A DNA stretch of 64,000 bases. It comes from Staphylococcus massiliensis CCUG 55927 (GTDB taxonomy: Bacteria > Bacillota > Bacilli > Staphylococcales > Staphylococcaceae). Shown in pieces: positions 8,972 through 19,476 of this stretch. The DNA is taken from assembly GCF_000298075.1 (NCBI RefSeq), contig NZ_JH815593.1, forward strand, positions 1,622,716 to 1,686,715. The letters run 5' to 3'. The position numbers were made by a program, and so were the translations under genes. Numbering within the stretch: position 1 is the stretch's first letter; each line of letters starts with the position of its first letter. The notes under the pieces were generated by a model, which saw nothing but the letters and a program-made list of their open reading frames with translations, was not told where the DNA came from and did no database searches.

Positions 8972-9766
8972 TTAACTACTTGTCTTTCGATTGATCGTAA
9001 GTTGGATATAGAGTGCTATCCATAGCTCATCTGGGAAATCACTTTCTTCGATTGTAATATCGTGATTCTCACCACGTTTCTTTGTATTACGATTCTTAAA
9101 TACATCTATAAGACTGCGGTGAGCCTTAAAAAACGTGTTATGACTGGCGTCTTCGATTGAGGTTTCCATACTTAAGTAGTTATTAGTGAAATCGTAATGG
9201 TTATCTTTAGTCGTTAGTATATAAGGTAATTGTTGCGTAATACCCTTCTCAGAGATAATTTTCTTGCGTTTTAACGTACCGATATTCGTGCCATCTAAGG
9301 TTACCTTATAATGCGGACGAAGATTCCAAATTTGAATACGTCTGATATGAACTTCATGATGTTCACTTGTTAGTTCCACGCCAAATAGTGGAAAGACGTC
9401 TAATATACTCAACCACTTTTCAATGATATTATTGAAAGCGGTCTGATACTTCATGTTCGTTTGCCCATAAATAGGTATCAGTTGATTATCTAAAGTCACG
9501 ATAGGTGCTTGATAAAAATACTCACCCTGATCAAATTTATAGTGACCGAGTTCTTGTTCCTTGAGCGCTTTTTTAAACTGTTCTTGACTCGATTTACGAT
9601 AGTAATAAAATACGATAATAATTATAAGAGAGACGAACCAAAGAACGATAAAGAACCATAGCGATTCAAATGGAAAGGACGTCCCATTTATGGTGACGCT
9701 TATTATTTCAGCTATGAAGAATATGGTCAAAAATAACCATACGATGATTGCCCCTGCGATTCCCAT
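8972..9766 (-). CDS. Unknown membrane protein, two N-terminal helices and a soluble C-terminal domain
   Basis: This 264-residue protein was not firmly recognised. Two hydrophobic segments (about residues 5-27 and 36-56) are followed by a basic YYYRKSSQ turn and a ~200-residue hydrophilic domain. The stretch from about residue 150 to 205 (VTLDGTNIGTLKRKK, then YLSMETSI) has the look of tubby/LURP-like beta-barrel proteins found in Firmicutes. That is a weak impression, not an assignment. The ATG has a GGAGG site nine bases upstream. The gene is flanked on both sides by copies of the same ~120 bp repeat, suggesting local duplication or acquisition. Confidence 0.6.
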   Translation of the reverse strand: MGIAGAIIVWLFLTIFFIAEIISVTINGTSFPFESLWFFIVLWFVSLIIIIVFYYYRKSSQEQFKKALKEQELGHYKFDQGEYFYQAPIVTLDNQLIPIYGQTNMKYQTAFNNIIEKWLSILDVFPLFGVELTSEHHEVHIRRIQIWNLRPHYKVTLDGTNIGTLKRKKIISEKGITQQLPYILTTKDNHYDFTNNYLSMETSIEDASHNTFFKAHRSLIDVFKNRNTKKRGENHDITIEESDFPDELWIALYIQLTINRKTSS

Positions 9767-9872
9767 AAAAAGCCTCCTAAGTTAAACGACTTAACGTAAT
9801 AAAATAAAAATTAGATATATTCATCATAACATTTTATATAATGAAACCTATTCAAATCTATTTTTCTTATAA

Positions 9873-9996
9873 TTTAAAAGGGCTTTTAAAATAAGTTTTA
9901 AGTAAGCCAACATAAAAAACCCCTTAATTAACGTAACTTCATTAATTAAGGGATATTGTTTAAGTTGATACTTTGTCTTAGAGGGCTTTTCAAAAT
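9873..9996. repeat. Direct repeat copy 2 (terminator block)
   Basis: This is the second copy of the block at 8797-8917, with the same order: AAAGGGCTTTT, terminator hairpin, TGTCTTAGAGGGCTTTT. It lies downstream of the Dcu-type transporter. Confidence 0.75.
9915..9952 (-). terminator. Terminator of the Dcu-type transporter gene
   Basis: It has the same 11-bp-arm hairpin as at 8836-8873, followed on the - strand by GTTTTTTATG, downstream of the 9996 stop codon. Confidence 0.75.
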
Positions 9997-11297
9997 TACA
10001 AGCCTAACAATGCTTTCATCGTGAAGCCGACGATAACGGACACGGTCACGACGAAGAACCCTGGTGCTAGGAAGCTTGTGGTCTTAGTTGAACGCGTCTC
10101 GTCTAAATCAACCGCGAATAGAATCGTAGGTTGGGCTGGAATGACGAAGTTGACGTTGAGCGTCTGGATCATGGCGATAAGGAATGTCGGTGGAATGCCG
10201 AGCCCCATGACGATAGGCACCATGATGGATGATGTAGCGGTTTGTGAAATAACGACCATAGCGACGATTGCGACTAGGAAGATGACGAGCCACGGCACTT
10301 GCTCGATAATCGCGCCAACTTGGTGTTCCATGATGTGCTTGTTGTGCGGCGCGTTAAAGATGGTTGCGCCTAACCATCCCGGACCTAGCACGGCGAATAG
10401 TGCGCCAATTGCTGATTGCGTAATATTTGCTGAGAAGATGGCTTTCGTGTCGATCTTAACGAGTAATAGGTTAATCGCTGCACTTGTGTACATAAAGAGT
10501 TGCACGAGATCGGTCGTCTTGAGATGGACCGCTTCACCATCAACGTGGAAAGTCGGCAACAGGTTCGGGAAGATACCGAACGTTAAGATACACGCGACAC
10601 AAATTAAGAACGTCAACACGCCAATCTTCGTGCGTCGACTAAAGTCAGTCTTAAGCGCGTGGTCGGTTTGTTGTGTAAGGTTCGTTAAATTCGCATTCGT
10701 GCTAAGTTTGGTGCGTCCCACCACTGTGCAAAAGACACTTAGTAATACCATGCTGATGAGCGCGGTCGGTAACACAATCGATAAATAATGTCCCATCGTG
10801 ATGCCGTAAGTCGCAACGACTGAGATGACAAAGGCTGTTGCAGAGGCTGCAGGGCTACATAAGAGCGCTAAGTTCGCCGTTAGAATGGATGCCGTTAACG
10901 GTTTCTTCGGTTGAATGTTCGCTTTCATTGCTGTCTTCGCAATAATCGGTTCGAGTGATAATGCGATGTTCGCTGTGCCGATTCCAAAGACGAATAAAAA
11001 GACGATGAATGGTGCGATAAAGATGATAGATTTAGGAAAACGTTCGATAATTTTTGAAGCGAGGTAAACAAGATAATCGATGCCACCAGTTGCTTGTAAC
11101 GTACCACCTGCGATACCTATTGAAAGAATAATTAAGACTGCCGTAACAGGGGCCTCACCAGGCGGTAGATGAAAAATGAAGATCATTAGCAGTTGCGCCA
11201 CGATGGCGAAGATACCGCAACCAAGGGCGCCAGCTGTTTTTAACCCCCAAACAATTGCGATTACCATAATTGCAATTTCTATAAAAAATAGGATCAT
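9996..11297 (-). CDS. DcuA/DcuB-family C4-dicarboxylate transporter
   Basis: This is a 433-residue polytopic protein with about 11-12 helices, the usual Dcu length. Family features are GGTLQATGGIDYLV (about residues 64-77), FVFGIGTANIALSLEPIIA and TANLALLCSPAASATAFVIS. DcuA and DcuB exchange fumarate, malate or aspartate for succinate, mainly under anaerobiosis. The gene stands alone with its own AGGAG site before the ATG and ends in a terminator that is a duplicate of its neighbour's. Whether it is an exchanger or an uptake carrier is not decided by sequence. Confidence 0.85.
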   Translation of the reverse strand: MILFFIEIAIMVIAIVWGLKTAGALGCGIFAIVAQLLMIFIFHLPPGEAPVTAVLIILSIGIAGGTLQATGGIDYLVYLASKIIERFPKSIIFIAPFIVFLFVFGIGTANIALSLEPIIAKTAMKANIQPKKPLTASILTANLALLCSPAASATAFVISVVATYGITMGHYLSIVLPTALISMVLLSVFCTVVGRTKLSTNANLTNLTQQTDHALKTDFSRRTKIGVLTFLICVACILTFGIFPNLLPTFHVDGEAVHLKTTDLVQLFMYTSAAINLLLVKIDTKAIFSANITQSAIGALFAVLGPGWLGATIFNAPHNKHIMEHQVGAIIEQVPWLVIFLVAIVAMVVISQTATSSIMVPIVMGLGIPPTFLIAMIQTLNVNFVIPAQPTILFAVDLDETRSTKTTSFLAPGFFVVTVSVIVGFTMKALLGL

Positions 11298-11466
11298 AAA
11301 GAAACTCCTAACTCATTTAAAGTCACTTGTGATTATTTTAACATACTCATTTGTTTAAAATTTAAAGTGAATGCAACTATGCGAAAATTGTCGAAATTAA
11401 TATTACAATTTTTATTTAATCATATGACTTATACTTTTCAAGTTAGTAATTGATTCTCTATGAGCG

Positions 11467-12318
11467 TTATTTCTCCCACAGAAATTCAATTAATTCATCC
11501 GCAACGTCTTGATTTTCATGAAGTTGACTGTGCTGTGCCTTCTTACCTTCGTATCTAGCTTCCTTATAGATCTTAGGACTATTTCCCAGTAAATATTTGA
11601 GTGATTTAGACGAACTATTAGACACCCTTCCGTCTGAATGAGACCCGTCCTTTAAGTCTCCATAGATGTTAAGCACGTGAATGCCTTTACCTTCGTATAT
11701 ATCCCTCAACACAAGCAGCTCTTGGTATGGTGGGTTCATACGGCTTGGTTTACCCGCTTCATCAACTGAGATTTCATTCTCAGTCTCGTTCATGCCTAAG
11801 ACGCCGTCATACGTTCCAGCGATATTGACTTGTTTCTTCAGTTGCGGCAATGTCGATTCATGACCGTACATCATCATATATTGAGCGAATGTCAGATTCC
11901 CCATCGAATGCCCTACGAAGTTAAAGTCTTTAATCTGATAGTCGTGTTGAAAGGTTTCGAGCACGGACTTGAACCACTTTGCATTCTTATCTAAATATCC
12001 TTGTTCATTATCCTCAAGTTCAATTTTCACGATTGGATTCGTCGCTTTAGGGTCAAATTTACCTTCTATACGAACGTTACCTTCACTAGAAACAATAGCC
12101 GTCACAACATTAAAGGTAACACCTCGCGACTTGGCATGATCAACCATAAAGCGCTCAGAATTCGCACTACCACCCCAGCCATGCAAGAAGAAGGTTGGCG
12201 TGTGGCTTTTAACGAAGGGGGCTGATTGAGGCTGGTTATTCGTGTGTGGCTTTTCAAGGAGGGGGATTGATATGGCGACGGTGATGATGAGTAGAATGAT
12301 GATGATACGTTTCTTCAA
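11467..12318 (-). CDS. DUF915 alpha/beta hydrolase, exported or membrane-anchored
   Basis: This is a 283-residue protein with an N-terminal hydrophobic segment after MKKR (residues 5-19), consistent with a signal peptide or signal anchor. The DUF915 hydrolase fold shows the oxyanion motif FLHGWGGS (about residues 44-51), nucleophile GHSMGN (Ser near 137), an Asp in YGDLKDGSHSDG and a late His in AQHSQLHE. DUF915 proteins are cell-surface lipase/esterase-like hydrolases of Firmicutes whose substrates are mostly unknown. The ATG is preceded by GGAGCC. No operon partner is visible. Confidence 0.8.
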   Translation of the reverse strand: MKKRIIIILLIITVAISIPLLEKPHTNNQPQSAPFVKSHTPTFFLHGWGGSANSERFMVDHAKSRGVTFNVVTAIVSSEGNVRIEGKFDPKATNPIVKIELEDNEQGYLDKNAKWFKSVLETFQHDYQIKDFNFVGHSMGNLTFAQYMMMYGHESTLPQLKKQVNIAGTYDGVLGMNETENEISVDEAGKPSRMNPPYQELLVLRDIYEGKGIHVLNIYGDLKDGSHSDGRVSNSSSKSLKYLLGNSPKIYKEARYEGKKAQHSQLHENQDVADELIEFLWEK

Positions 12319-12473
12319 GATGGTGGCTCCTATTCACATTTGTTTGAAATTATTATAGAGGATTTGGTTGACATTTACCTTCTGAAAAGCCCTTTAAATT
12401 GAAAGTTTGCGTTTCCAAAGTCTAAATTCTAAAATTAGAAATGTATGATAAAGCTTAAAAATGAGGAATTGGA

Positions 12474-13217
12474 GTGATTGAAGTGGATGCCAATATTGAA
12501 AAACTGAAGGAAATCGTGGACGATTCTAAGAAAATCACCTTCTTCACGGGTGCAGGCGTGTCGGTAGCGAGTGGCATTCCTGACTTTCGTTCGATGGGTG
12601 GTTTATTTGATGAAATCTCGAAAGACGGCTATTCACCAGAGTACTTACTAAGTTCAAATTATCTACAAGACGACCCTGAAGGCTTCACGAATTTCTATCA
12701 CAAGCGACTGTTACTCAGTGATAAGAAACCGAACGTTGTGCATGATTGGATGGCTCAGCTTGAAAAGGAAGGCCGTTCACTGGGCGTCATTACGCAGAAT
12801 ATCGACGGTTTAGATGCCGATGCGGGTAGTCAAAATATCGATGAATTACATGGAACGTTGAACCGCTTCTATTGTATTTCATGTCATAAGGAATACGAGA
12901 AATCTTACGTGATCGAGCAAGACCTCCGTCAGTGTGAAGCGTGTGGCAGCCCGATTAGACCTGACATTGTGTTATATGGCGAGATGTTGAATCAAGGTAC
13001 CGTAATGAATGCGATTAGTAAGATTTCTGAGGCCGATACCCTGATCGTGCTAGGTTCTTCATTGATTGTGCAACCCGCTGCAGGATTGATTTCTAATTTC
13101 CAAGGGAAACATTTAGTGATTATTAATAAAGCTGAAACACCTTATGATACGCAGGCGGACTTAGTCATTCATGACGATATGGCTGAAGTCGTGTCGGCGT
13201 TGAGAGACGTTGAATAA
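12474..13217 (+). CDS. SIR2-family NAD-dependent protein deacylase
   Basis: This 247-residue sirtuin has the NAD-binding GAGVS (residues 26-30), IPDFR (35-39), TQNID (107-111) and catalytic H126 in LHG. A zinc-ribbon is formed by C134, C137, C154 and C157, and GSSLIVQPA completes the Rossmann part. It is a class similar to CobB/SrtN, removing acetyl or other acyl groups from lysines. All catalytic residues are present. The GTG at 12474 is preceded by GAGGAATTGGA, and another GTG three codons on is possible. It is the only + strand gene here and ends at a bidirectional terminator. Confidence 0.9.
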   Translation: MIEVDANIEKLKEIVDDSKKITFFTGAGVSVASGIPDFRSMGGLFDEISKDGYSPEYLLSSNYLQDDPEGFTNFYHKRLLLSDKKPNVVHDWMAQLEKEGRSLGVITQNIDGLDADAGSQNIDELHGTLNRFYCISCHKEYEKSYVIEQDLRQCEACGSPIRPDIVLYGEMLNQGTVMNAISKISEADTLIVLGSSLIVQPAAGLISNFQGKHLVIINKAETPYDTQADLVIHDDMAEVVSALRDVE

Positions 13218-13336
13218 GTGGTGAGTATGACGATAATGATTTGACGGAACATTATTAAAATTTTATTTAAAAATACTTGCATTTTATAAATGAACGTTGT
13301 ATGATATAAGCATAAAATATCTTTTATGACATACTC

Positions 13337-13371
13337 AAAACCCCTCACTAGCTGTAATAGTGAGGGGTTTT
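13337..13371. terminator. Bidirectional terminator after the SIR2 gene
   Basis: AAAACCCCTCACTA and TAGTGAGGGGTTTT form a 14-bp perfect stem around GCTGTAA. Confidence 0.85.
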
Positions 13372-13502
13372 AATTTGATTTGAGATGGGGTTAGTTTACC
13401 CCGCGAATACTTAAAAACTATGCTGTCTTAAAATTTAAACTCAACTTTTTATTGTAACTTGCTATACTCATCATAATTAATTACTGTTTATTAAAGGATA
13501 TT

Positions 13503-13541
13503 AAAAACTTTAGAAGGAATATATTTCCTTCTAAAGTTTCT
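13503..13541 (-). terminator. Probable terminator of the type III restriction locus
   Basis: AAACTTTAGAAGGAA and TTCCTTCTAAAGTTT form a ~15-bp stem. On the - strand it is followed by TTTTTAAT. It lies about 110 bases after the res stop codon. Confidence 0.65.
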
Positions 13542-13651
13542 TGATTAAAACAATATAAATCATCTGTAATTTAGCTTAAGCCCAGTTTTATTTATAATCT
13601 CTTTGACTTCAGTAATTAAATATGTTCTATTTCTTGAAATTTATATTATCT

Positions 13652-16621
13652 TCACTTAGTGTTATCTAACTTATTAATTGCATTATATACATCTTGGGCA
13701 CTAGTAGCTAATTGATACTTAATATTTAGGTCATCTAATTTGTCAAAAAAGTTCTTTTGCATCTCACCAATGCTTTTATCCCCTAATCTCATGTTTTCTG
13801 CTTTTGTTTCTACTATAAGATATGTTGCATTCTGTTCATCATCTTCTATCATGTACACAAAGTCAGGAGTAGTTGTACCACCTGTATATTTAGGTACTTG
13901 TATTGCTTTTTTGGGTAGGTTACCAAATACTGTTACTTTTTTATCATAATTTCTTTTTAATAGTTCCAATTCTGGTTTGATACTATCAAATCTAACTGGT
14001 GGTCTTTCATATAAAAATCTCTCTTCAGTTTGAATATTGCTTTCAACATTAGTGCCTAAATAATTAGCATCAACCGAACCTTTAAACTCTGACAAATCTG
14101 AGTCATAGATAGTTGTAGAAGCAGAGAAATCCAATTTTTTATATTCATAACTTTGACCATATGTTTCTTCAAACCGCTTGTTAAATTTTCTTACAATATT
14201 ATTTAAGCTTAATTCACTTAAGTAACGTTTATCGTTATTAAATTTATCTTTTAAAACGAAAAGTAAATTTTTATGCATTATAGATATTGGTACATTAGTT
14301 TTAAGTACAAGTTGTTTCAAAAACTTACCATAGTTCATATAAATATATTCACTTCTATAATTATATTCTGAAATTGATTCCTTGATAACTTGATTACCTT
14401 CATCATCTTTTTCCAAAGATTGATGTATTCGTTCTGGTTGCTGTTTCACAAATAAATCGTCATCGTTCAGCAATCTTTCAATAAAGAAATAAAGATCATC
14501 TTCACTCATTTTTTTGAATTCTAACATGTATCTCTTAGATAAATTTTCCCATAAGAATCTCAATTTATTCCAGTTCTCTTTATTTAACTTCACTTTTAAA
14601 TTAGGTGGATTTTTTTTCATATCTCTGACTTTATCTGCATTTAATTTAGATGCATTTACTTCTGGATATAATTCTACTAACCATTCAAATCCTGATTTTT
14701 TAACTCCATCAATTTCAACATCTATTTTAAACTCATTTTTCCTATTAATTAGATTTCGTTCATCTAACTCTACTAATAGCACTTCATCATTGTAATGAGG
14801 ATTAGTTTGTTTCCTATGTTCAACTATTTTACTAATCATTTCATCTGTTAATTTATCTTGGTTTAATTTAACGTCTACATCAGAATTTATTTCTCCAATT
14901 AATTTTTGAGCAAACTCTTTTTCATCATATCCAATTAAAAAAGAAAGCCTACTAGGAAATTCATCTTGTGTTAATCTATGACCAGTCTCATCAACAGGTA
15001 AACGTAACCCTCTTCCCACTTCTTGTATCTTGCTATTTTCAGAACCAGAAGTTCTTAATTTTGCTATAACGAAAACATTAGGGTTATCCCAACCTTCTCT
15101 TAGTGTCCATTTTGAAAATAAAAATCTCCTTGTAATCCAATTACCATTTTCATCTTTAAAGCTCAACATTTTTTCTTTATTTTTAAGTATATCATTAACT
15201 TCAGCTTGTATCGCTTCTTCACTTGAACCCTTGTCTTCACCAAAATATCCTGCATGGACCGTTTGGTTTTCGCTGTTAAGACTAGCGTATGTTGCTCTTA
15301 AAAAATCTAAGTATTCAATCTCTCTTGGTAATTTTTTAACTTCAAATTCTTTAATTAATTCTCTAAGTTTAACTTTTAATAATCTTTCAAAAGTCTGTTT
15401 CAACCAACCATCCGTATTTCTATATGATCTAATTGAATCAATAAAAAATAATGAAAGTGTTTTTACTTTTGGTTGAAATTTTTCTTTAAGGTTATCTCTC
15501 ATGAAATTATTGATTTCATGTTCAAAATGTTGATTGATAGCATCATTAATAATTAACTCCTGATAACTTGTAGTAAATGTACCTGGTAACAAGTCCATAC
15601 CTTTACTTACCTCTAAATCATTAGATAACATTTTAGAACCCGAATAGCTTAAGTCTCCCTCAAATAAAGTATCAATATTCGCTAAATTCTCGTTTATACC
15701 TAATGTCCATCTATTCTTTCCTTTTTTTAAAACTAACTCTTTGGCTTTTACACTATCAATTGTATATTTATTCTTTGCTTGTTCTAGGGTCAAATTCGGA
15801 TAGTAAATATCTATTCCCTTTACAAGTCCCTGATTAAAGCTGTCAACAGCATTTAACTCATATTGAGGCTTACCACGGTAATAGTCTTTAATATATGTAG
15901 CTTTTTTCCCAGTACCCTTTTTAATTTCAGGAAAAGTAGCTCCAAACCTAACAATTATTTGAGGTGCGAGTTTTTCTATAGCTTTGTAGTTTTTTTTATC
16001 TCTTGGAAACCTGTGGGGTTCGTCTATTACAACTACAGATTTAGTAGCTTTTAAAGCATCTATAGGGTTTGAGTAATTACTTAATAAAGTTTGGTCATAA
16101 TCAACCTTTGTCATATTTGATGAATTTAACATACCTGCATTAATAAGTAATACTTGAATTTGATTAGCATTTAAGTTACTGCTTTCAATAAAGTTACTCA
16201 ATTGAGGCGGAAAACTTTTTCTGCCCGACCTAGTTTTAAAATCACCTTTATTTATTGTATTTGTTTCGATTTCAACATTTCCATATGTTTCTTGAAAATG
16301 TCTTTTAGTTGATAAACTAGTTAAAAAATTCTTTGCCCCCTCTTTAATTGCAGGACTCGGAACTACTAATATAAATTTAAAAATCCCATATTTTTTATGT
16401 AATTCATACATCATTTTAGTATAAACATAAGTTTTACCTGTACCCGTCTCCATTTTTATATCAATGTTAGCTTCTTCTGAATATCTATTAATTATTAAAT
16501 TATTAGAGAACTCATTGTCACAACTTTTTGAAGTTAAATAGTTTTCGATTCCTGTGAAAGATTCAATTATTTTTTCAACTGCTTGTTGTTGGTGGATTAA
16601 TTCTTCTAAGAATATTTTCAT
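13652..16621 (-). CDS. Type III restriction endonuclease Res subunit
   Basis: This is a 989-residue superfamily-2 helicase-nuclease. Walker A lies in [11 protein letters not shown] (about residues 57-67) and the DEAH-type box is DEPHRF. A helicase C-terminal region with [11 protein letters not shown] carries motif VI. The C-terminal PD-(D/E)XK nuclease is PDFVYM followed by YLIVETKAE. The family forms Res-Mod complexes that translocate along DNA and cut 25-27 bp from one of two head-to-head sites. It is intact and starts one base after the mod stop codon, so it is coupled to mod. Composition is AT-richer than neighbouring genes, consistent with acquisition. With mod frameshifted it may have no partner. 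Confidence 0.92.
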   Translation of the reverse strand: MKIFLEELIHQQQAVEKIIESFTGIENYLTSKSCDNEFSNNLIINRYSEEANIDIKMETGTGKTYVYTKMMYELHKKYGIFKFILVVPSPAIKEGAKNFLTSLSTKRHFQETYGNVEIETNTINKGDFKTRSGRKSFPPQLSNFIESSNLNANQIQVLLINAGMLNSSNMTKVDYDQTLLSNYSNPIDALKATKSVVVIDEPHRFPRDKKNYKAIEKLAPQIIVRFGATFPEIKKGTGKKATYIKDYYRGKPQYELNAVDSFNQGLVKGIDIYYPNLTLEQAKNKYTIDSVKAKELVLKKGKNRWTLGINENLANIDTLFEGDLSYSGSKMLSNDLEVSKGMDLLPGTFTTSYQELIINDAINQHFEHEINNFMRDNLKEKFQPKVKTLSLFFIDSIRSYRNTDGWLKQTFERLLKVKLRELIKEFEVKKLPREIEYLDFLRATYASLNSENQTVHAGYFGEDKGSSEEAIQAEVNDILKNKEKMLSFKDENGNWITRRFLFSKWTLREGWDNPNVFVIAKLRTSGSENSKIQEVGRGLRLPVDETGHRLTQDEFPSRLSFLIGYDEKEFAQKLIGEINSDVDVKLNQDKLTDEMISKIVEHRKQTNPHYNDEVLLVELDERNLINRKNEFKIDVEIDGVKKSGFEWLVELYPEVNASKLNADKVRDMKKNPPNLKVKLNKENWNKLRFLWENLSKRYMLEFKKMSEDDLYFFIERLLNDDDLFVKQQPERIHQSLEKDDEGNQVIKESISEYNYRSEYIYMNYGKFLKQLVLKTNVPISIMHKNLLFVLKDKFNNDKRYLSELSLNNIVRKFNKRFEETYGQSYEYKKLDFSASTTIYDSDLSEFKGSVDANYLGTNVESNIQTEERFLYERPPVRFDSIKPELELLKRNYDKKVTVFGNLPKKAIQVPKYTGGTTTPDFVYMIEDDEQNATYLIVETKAENMRLGDKSIGEMQKNFFDKLDDLNIKYQLATSAQDVYNAINKLDNTK

Positions 16622-16622
16622 A

Positions 16623-18570
16623 TTAAAACCTCTTTATTAGATTAACTTTATTATCTAATTGATTTAGAGCTATTTCTAATTCTCTAGTTTCCTCTAATCC
16701 AAAAGAATAGCCGTATAATATAATATTTTGCAAGAGTAATTTATTATTACCTATTAAATTAACCAATTCTTTTGTATTTTTACTACGCCAACCTTCTTTG
16801 ATTAAATATAACCTTGAATGCTCAATATAATTAGCTTCGTAGTCAAGAATAGTTAACTTAGTTATATTTGTATTAAAATCATAGTTATCTTGTACTAACC
16901 AATTCTGCATTATAACTTCTTCACCAGTTGCTTCACCTTCTAACCCCAAGTTTTTGCTTGAAAAAATATCAATCATATTATCAAATAAATCAAGACCAAG
17001 ATTTTCAAAATTCTCAATTTTATCTAAAACACTGATTGGGGGAGCAACTACAAAGTAATGTTTATATAACTCTAGGTTTTTTTCTCTATTTTTTTCATAA
17101 ATTTTATTAATACGACTTAAAGTTAATTCATCAATGCTCTTATAACCTAACTCAAAGAGCCTTTCATTAGAGGAATCAGGAACTTTTATATTGTCTTCAG
17201 TAACACTATAAGTTTTCTCAGGGATTTGGACTATAATATATTTTCTATTTGCTTCTTCTTTTATATTAGCTTCAATTACCGCTTCAGCTGTCGTACCTGA
17301 TCCGCCAAAGAAATCTAATATTATTGAATTTTCATCTGAAAAGTATCTAACTAATTTTTCAACAAATTCTACTGGTTTGGGACTTGTAAATAAAGACTCA
17401 CCATCAAATAGGTTCACTAAATACTTAGTAGCCACTTGATTCATAAATTTATTATCAACACCAAAGAGTGAATTCACTGGATTATTTTTGTTTTTTATAT
17501 CTTTCAAATATTTTTTCACAATAAATCCTCTTTCTGAACCCTTTACTTCCTTCTTAAATTTCACTTTTCCTGATTCAACCCAGTTCTCAAAAGTTGTTTT
17601 AGAAAAAGCCCAATATCTACCTTTAGGCGGAAAATCGATAGTTCCCGTATAGGGATTCTTAATTTCAAACAGTGCATTTTTACTTCCACTTCTAGCACTT
17701 GGATTATCTGATGCCCACGGGCCATTAGGATCATTATCAATATTTTTATAATTTCCAAATTCTTTAGCATCACCTTTCATTTTTACCTGATTAATATTTT
17801 TAGCATATATCAAGGTGTGTTCATGTTGTTGGTTAAAACCAGTCGAAGAATCATTTGTAGTAGATTTAGTTTTTCTTATAATATCACCAACAAATGAGGA
17901 TTCACCAAAAATTTCATCTAATAATACTTTCAAAGTTGCAAATTCGTTTTCATCAATTGATACACTGATTTTCCCAGATTCTGTAAGTAGCTTTCTGGCT
18001 AATAATAGCCTTGGATACATAAATGCTAACCACGCAGAATGATTAGATTTTCCTTGTATTGATTTAAATCTAATTAATTCTTCGTTAGATAAATTAAATA
18101 TTTCAATTAATTTTTCATCACTATATTCAAATTTATCCGGATACGTAAAACCATCAGATCCTGTATTATAAGGTGGATCAATATATATATTCTATTCTAT
18201 TTTGATAATTATTTTGTAAGTGACGTAAAACTTCTAAATTATCACCTGAAAAAATTAAATTCTCATTTTTGTTTTTAAAATTAATTTTTTTATTTGGCAC
18301 TATAATAGATGTTGACTTTTCACCAGCCTGTTTTTTTGCGTAATTTTTACCTACAAAATTTAAAGTATAACTTGAACTAAACAATGATTGCTGTGAATTT
18401 TTAATATTATTATTAAATTTTTCAAGGTCAAAACCACCTAATTCAATTAAATTTCCTTCTTCGTCATAAACATTACTTCTAAAGTAATTAGGCAATTTCT
18501 CCCTCAATTCTTCTAAAAAAACATTGTTTTCACTTACCGTATTATTAAAGTTTAAGTTATCTTTAATCAC
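16623..18570 (-). pseudogene. Type III DNA methyltransferase Mod, frameshifted at an AT dinucleotide run
   Basis: Two frames together make one beta-class adenine methyltransferase. The first (GTG at 18570) ends in ..NYQNRIEYIY-stop. The second continues DPPYNTGSDGF (motif IV) through FFGGSGTTAEAV (motif I). The break is in a short TA repeat around 18178-18190. Adding one TA unit joins the frames as YIYIDPPYNTG and gives exactly 650 codons, the usual Mod size. The loss therefore looks like contraction of a dinucleotide repeat and could be reversible. In the present state the catalytic motifs are out of frame and the gene is off. It is upstream of res in one operon. Confidence 0.88.
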
Positions 18571-18704
18571 TGTAACACCCCTAAATTATCATTTATTTAA
18601 TTTTAACACATCTATAACTTTCTAATACACACCCAAAAAGTAACCTAAGTTTTATTTATTGAAGTTTAACGATTGAACATAAAAATGAGATAAGGGGGGT
18701 TGAT

Positions 18705-19334
18705 GTGAAATTTGATACACCTTATAACATTATGAAAGTTACATCCGAATAACATTAAAATGCTGTCATACTGGCAGAAATTATAAATGCATATACAAAT
18801 AGCTTTTGTCGATCAAGTAACATAGAAGATTGCTTTAACAGGTATTTATAAAGCTTATGAAGAAAAAGTAACAACTAAATGTTGATGATATTCTAATTTC
18901 AAATCAATAATTGAATGTCTAAGGTACGATTTCAGATTAAAATAATGATAAAGAAAGCTATTTTGATGGAGCTTTAAATACTTTTATAGTAGATATTAAA
19001 CAAAACTAAGATAAACAAATCTCACATCAAGTTGAAGACTTGTCAATAAAGTCCTCGATAGAGGTTGCTTATCAGGGATATTATCAGATAATCATAAAAC
19101 AAATGATAAATAATATGGGTAATGTGGCAAACTCTAATACCTTTATTTCCGACCCTAAAGCATTTAAATAAAATGCCAAAAATGTACTAAAAAACATTGA
19201 AAAAGAACTCGGATGAATTATTGAATAATGTAAAAGATAAACACAAAGTTTTGAATACAGAAGAAAATAGAAATCTTCTTCAACACATATTGGACTTTAG
19301 TGTTGAAATTATTCAATTAATAAATTTAAGATAA
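18705..19334 (+). pseudogene. Decayed gene of unknown function
   Basis: The GTG at 18705 follows a G-rich ribosome-binding site and opens with a protein-like frame (VKFDTPYNIMKVTSE) that soon stops. Further protein-like stretches appear in shifting frames: ILAEIINAYTNSF, IKSSIEVAYQGYYQIIIKQM and, at the end, ELLNNVKDKHKVL through QLINLR-stop. These look like one helical protein broken by several stops and frameshifts. I do not recognise the family. It lies between the type III system and the rlmH attachment site. Confidence 0.6.
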
Positions 19335-19462
19335 AAACACCTATCTTCATTGAACTATAATAAATATGGGTATTATCTTAAAACGAAATTTTTATTAATT
19401 TTTTATAAATTCTAACAATATTATGCATCTAAAACATATCTACATAGTGGCTAAATTAAATG

Positions 19463-19476
19463 TATCACTTATGATA
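19463..19476 (-). other. SCC-type attachment site (attB) in the rlmH 3' end
   Basis: The last codons of rlmH read GAG AGT TAT CAT AAG TGA. The core TATCATAAGTGATA matches the sequence used by staphylococcal cassette chromosome integrases. It is an imperfect palindrome. I found no second copy in the window, so no complete SCC element can be delimited. Confidence 0.7.

Larger units (their letters stand above)
13218..13651. other. Intergenic region between SIR2 and res with two terminators
   Basis: No gene is visible. It holds the terminator at 13337-13371 and a second hairpin at 13503-13541. Base composition becomes markedly AT-rich from about 13.4 kb, marking the left side of the type III restriction locus. 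Confidence 0.6.

Noticed and set aside
10021..10788. 255-codon + strand frame opposite the Dcu transporter
   Set aside because: It is a shadow of the real gene, with a Thr/Val/Lys-rich composition and no ribosome-binding site.
18178..18570. A separate 130-residue gene upstream of mod
   Set aside because: It is the N-terminal part of mod in another frame; one TA unit joins the two.
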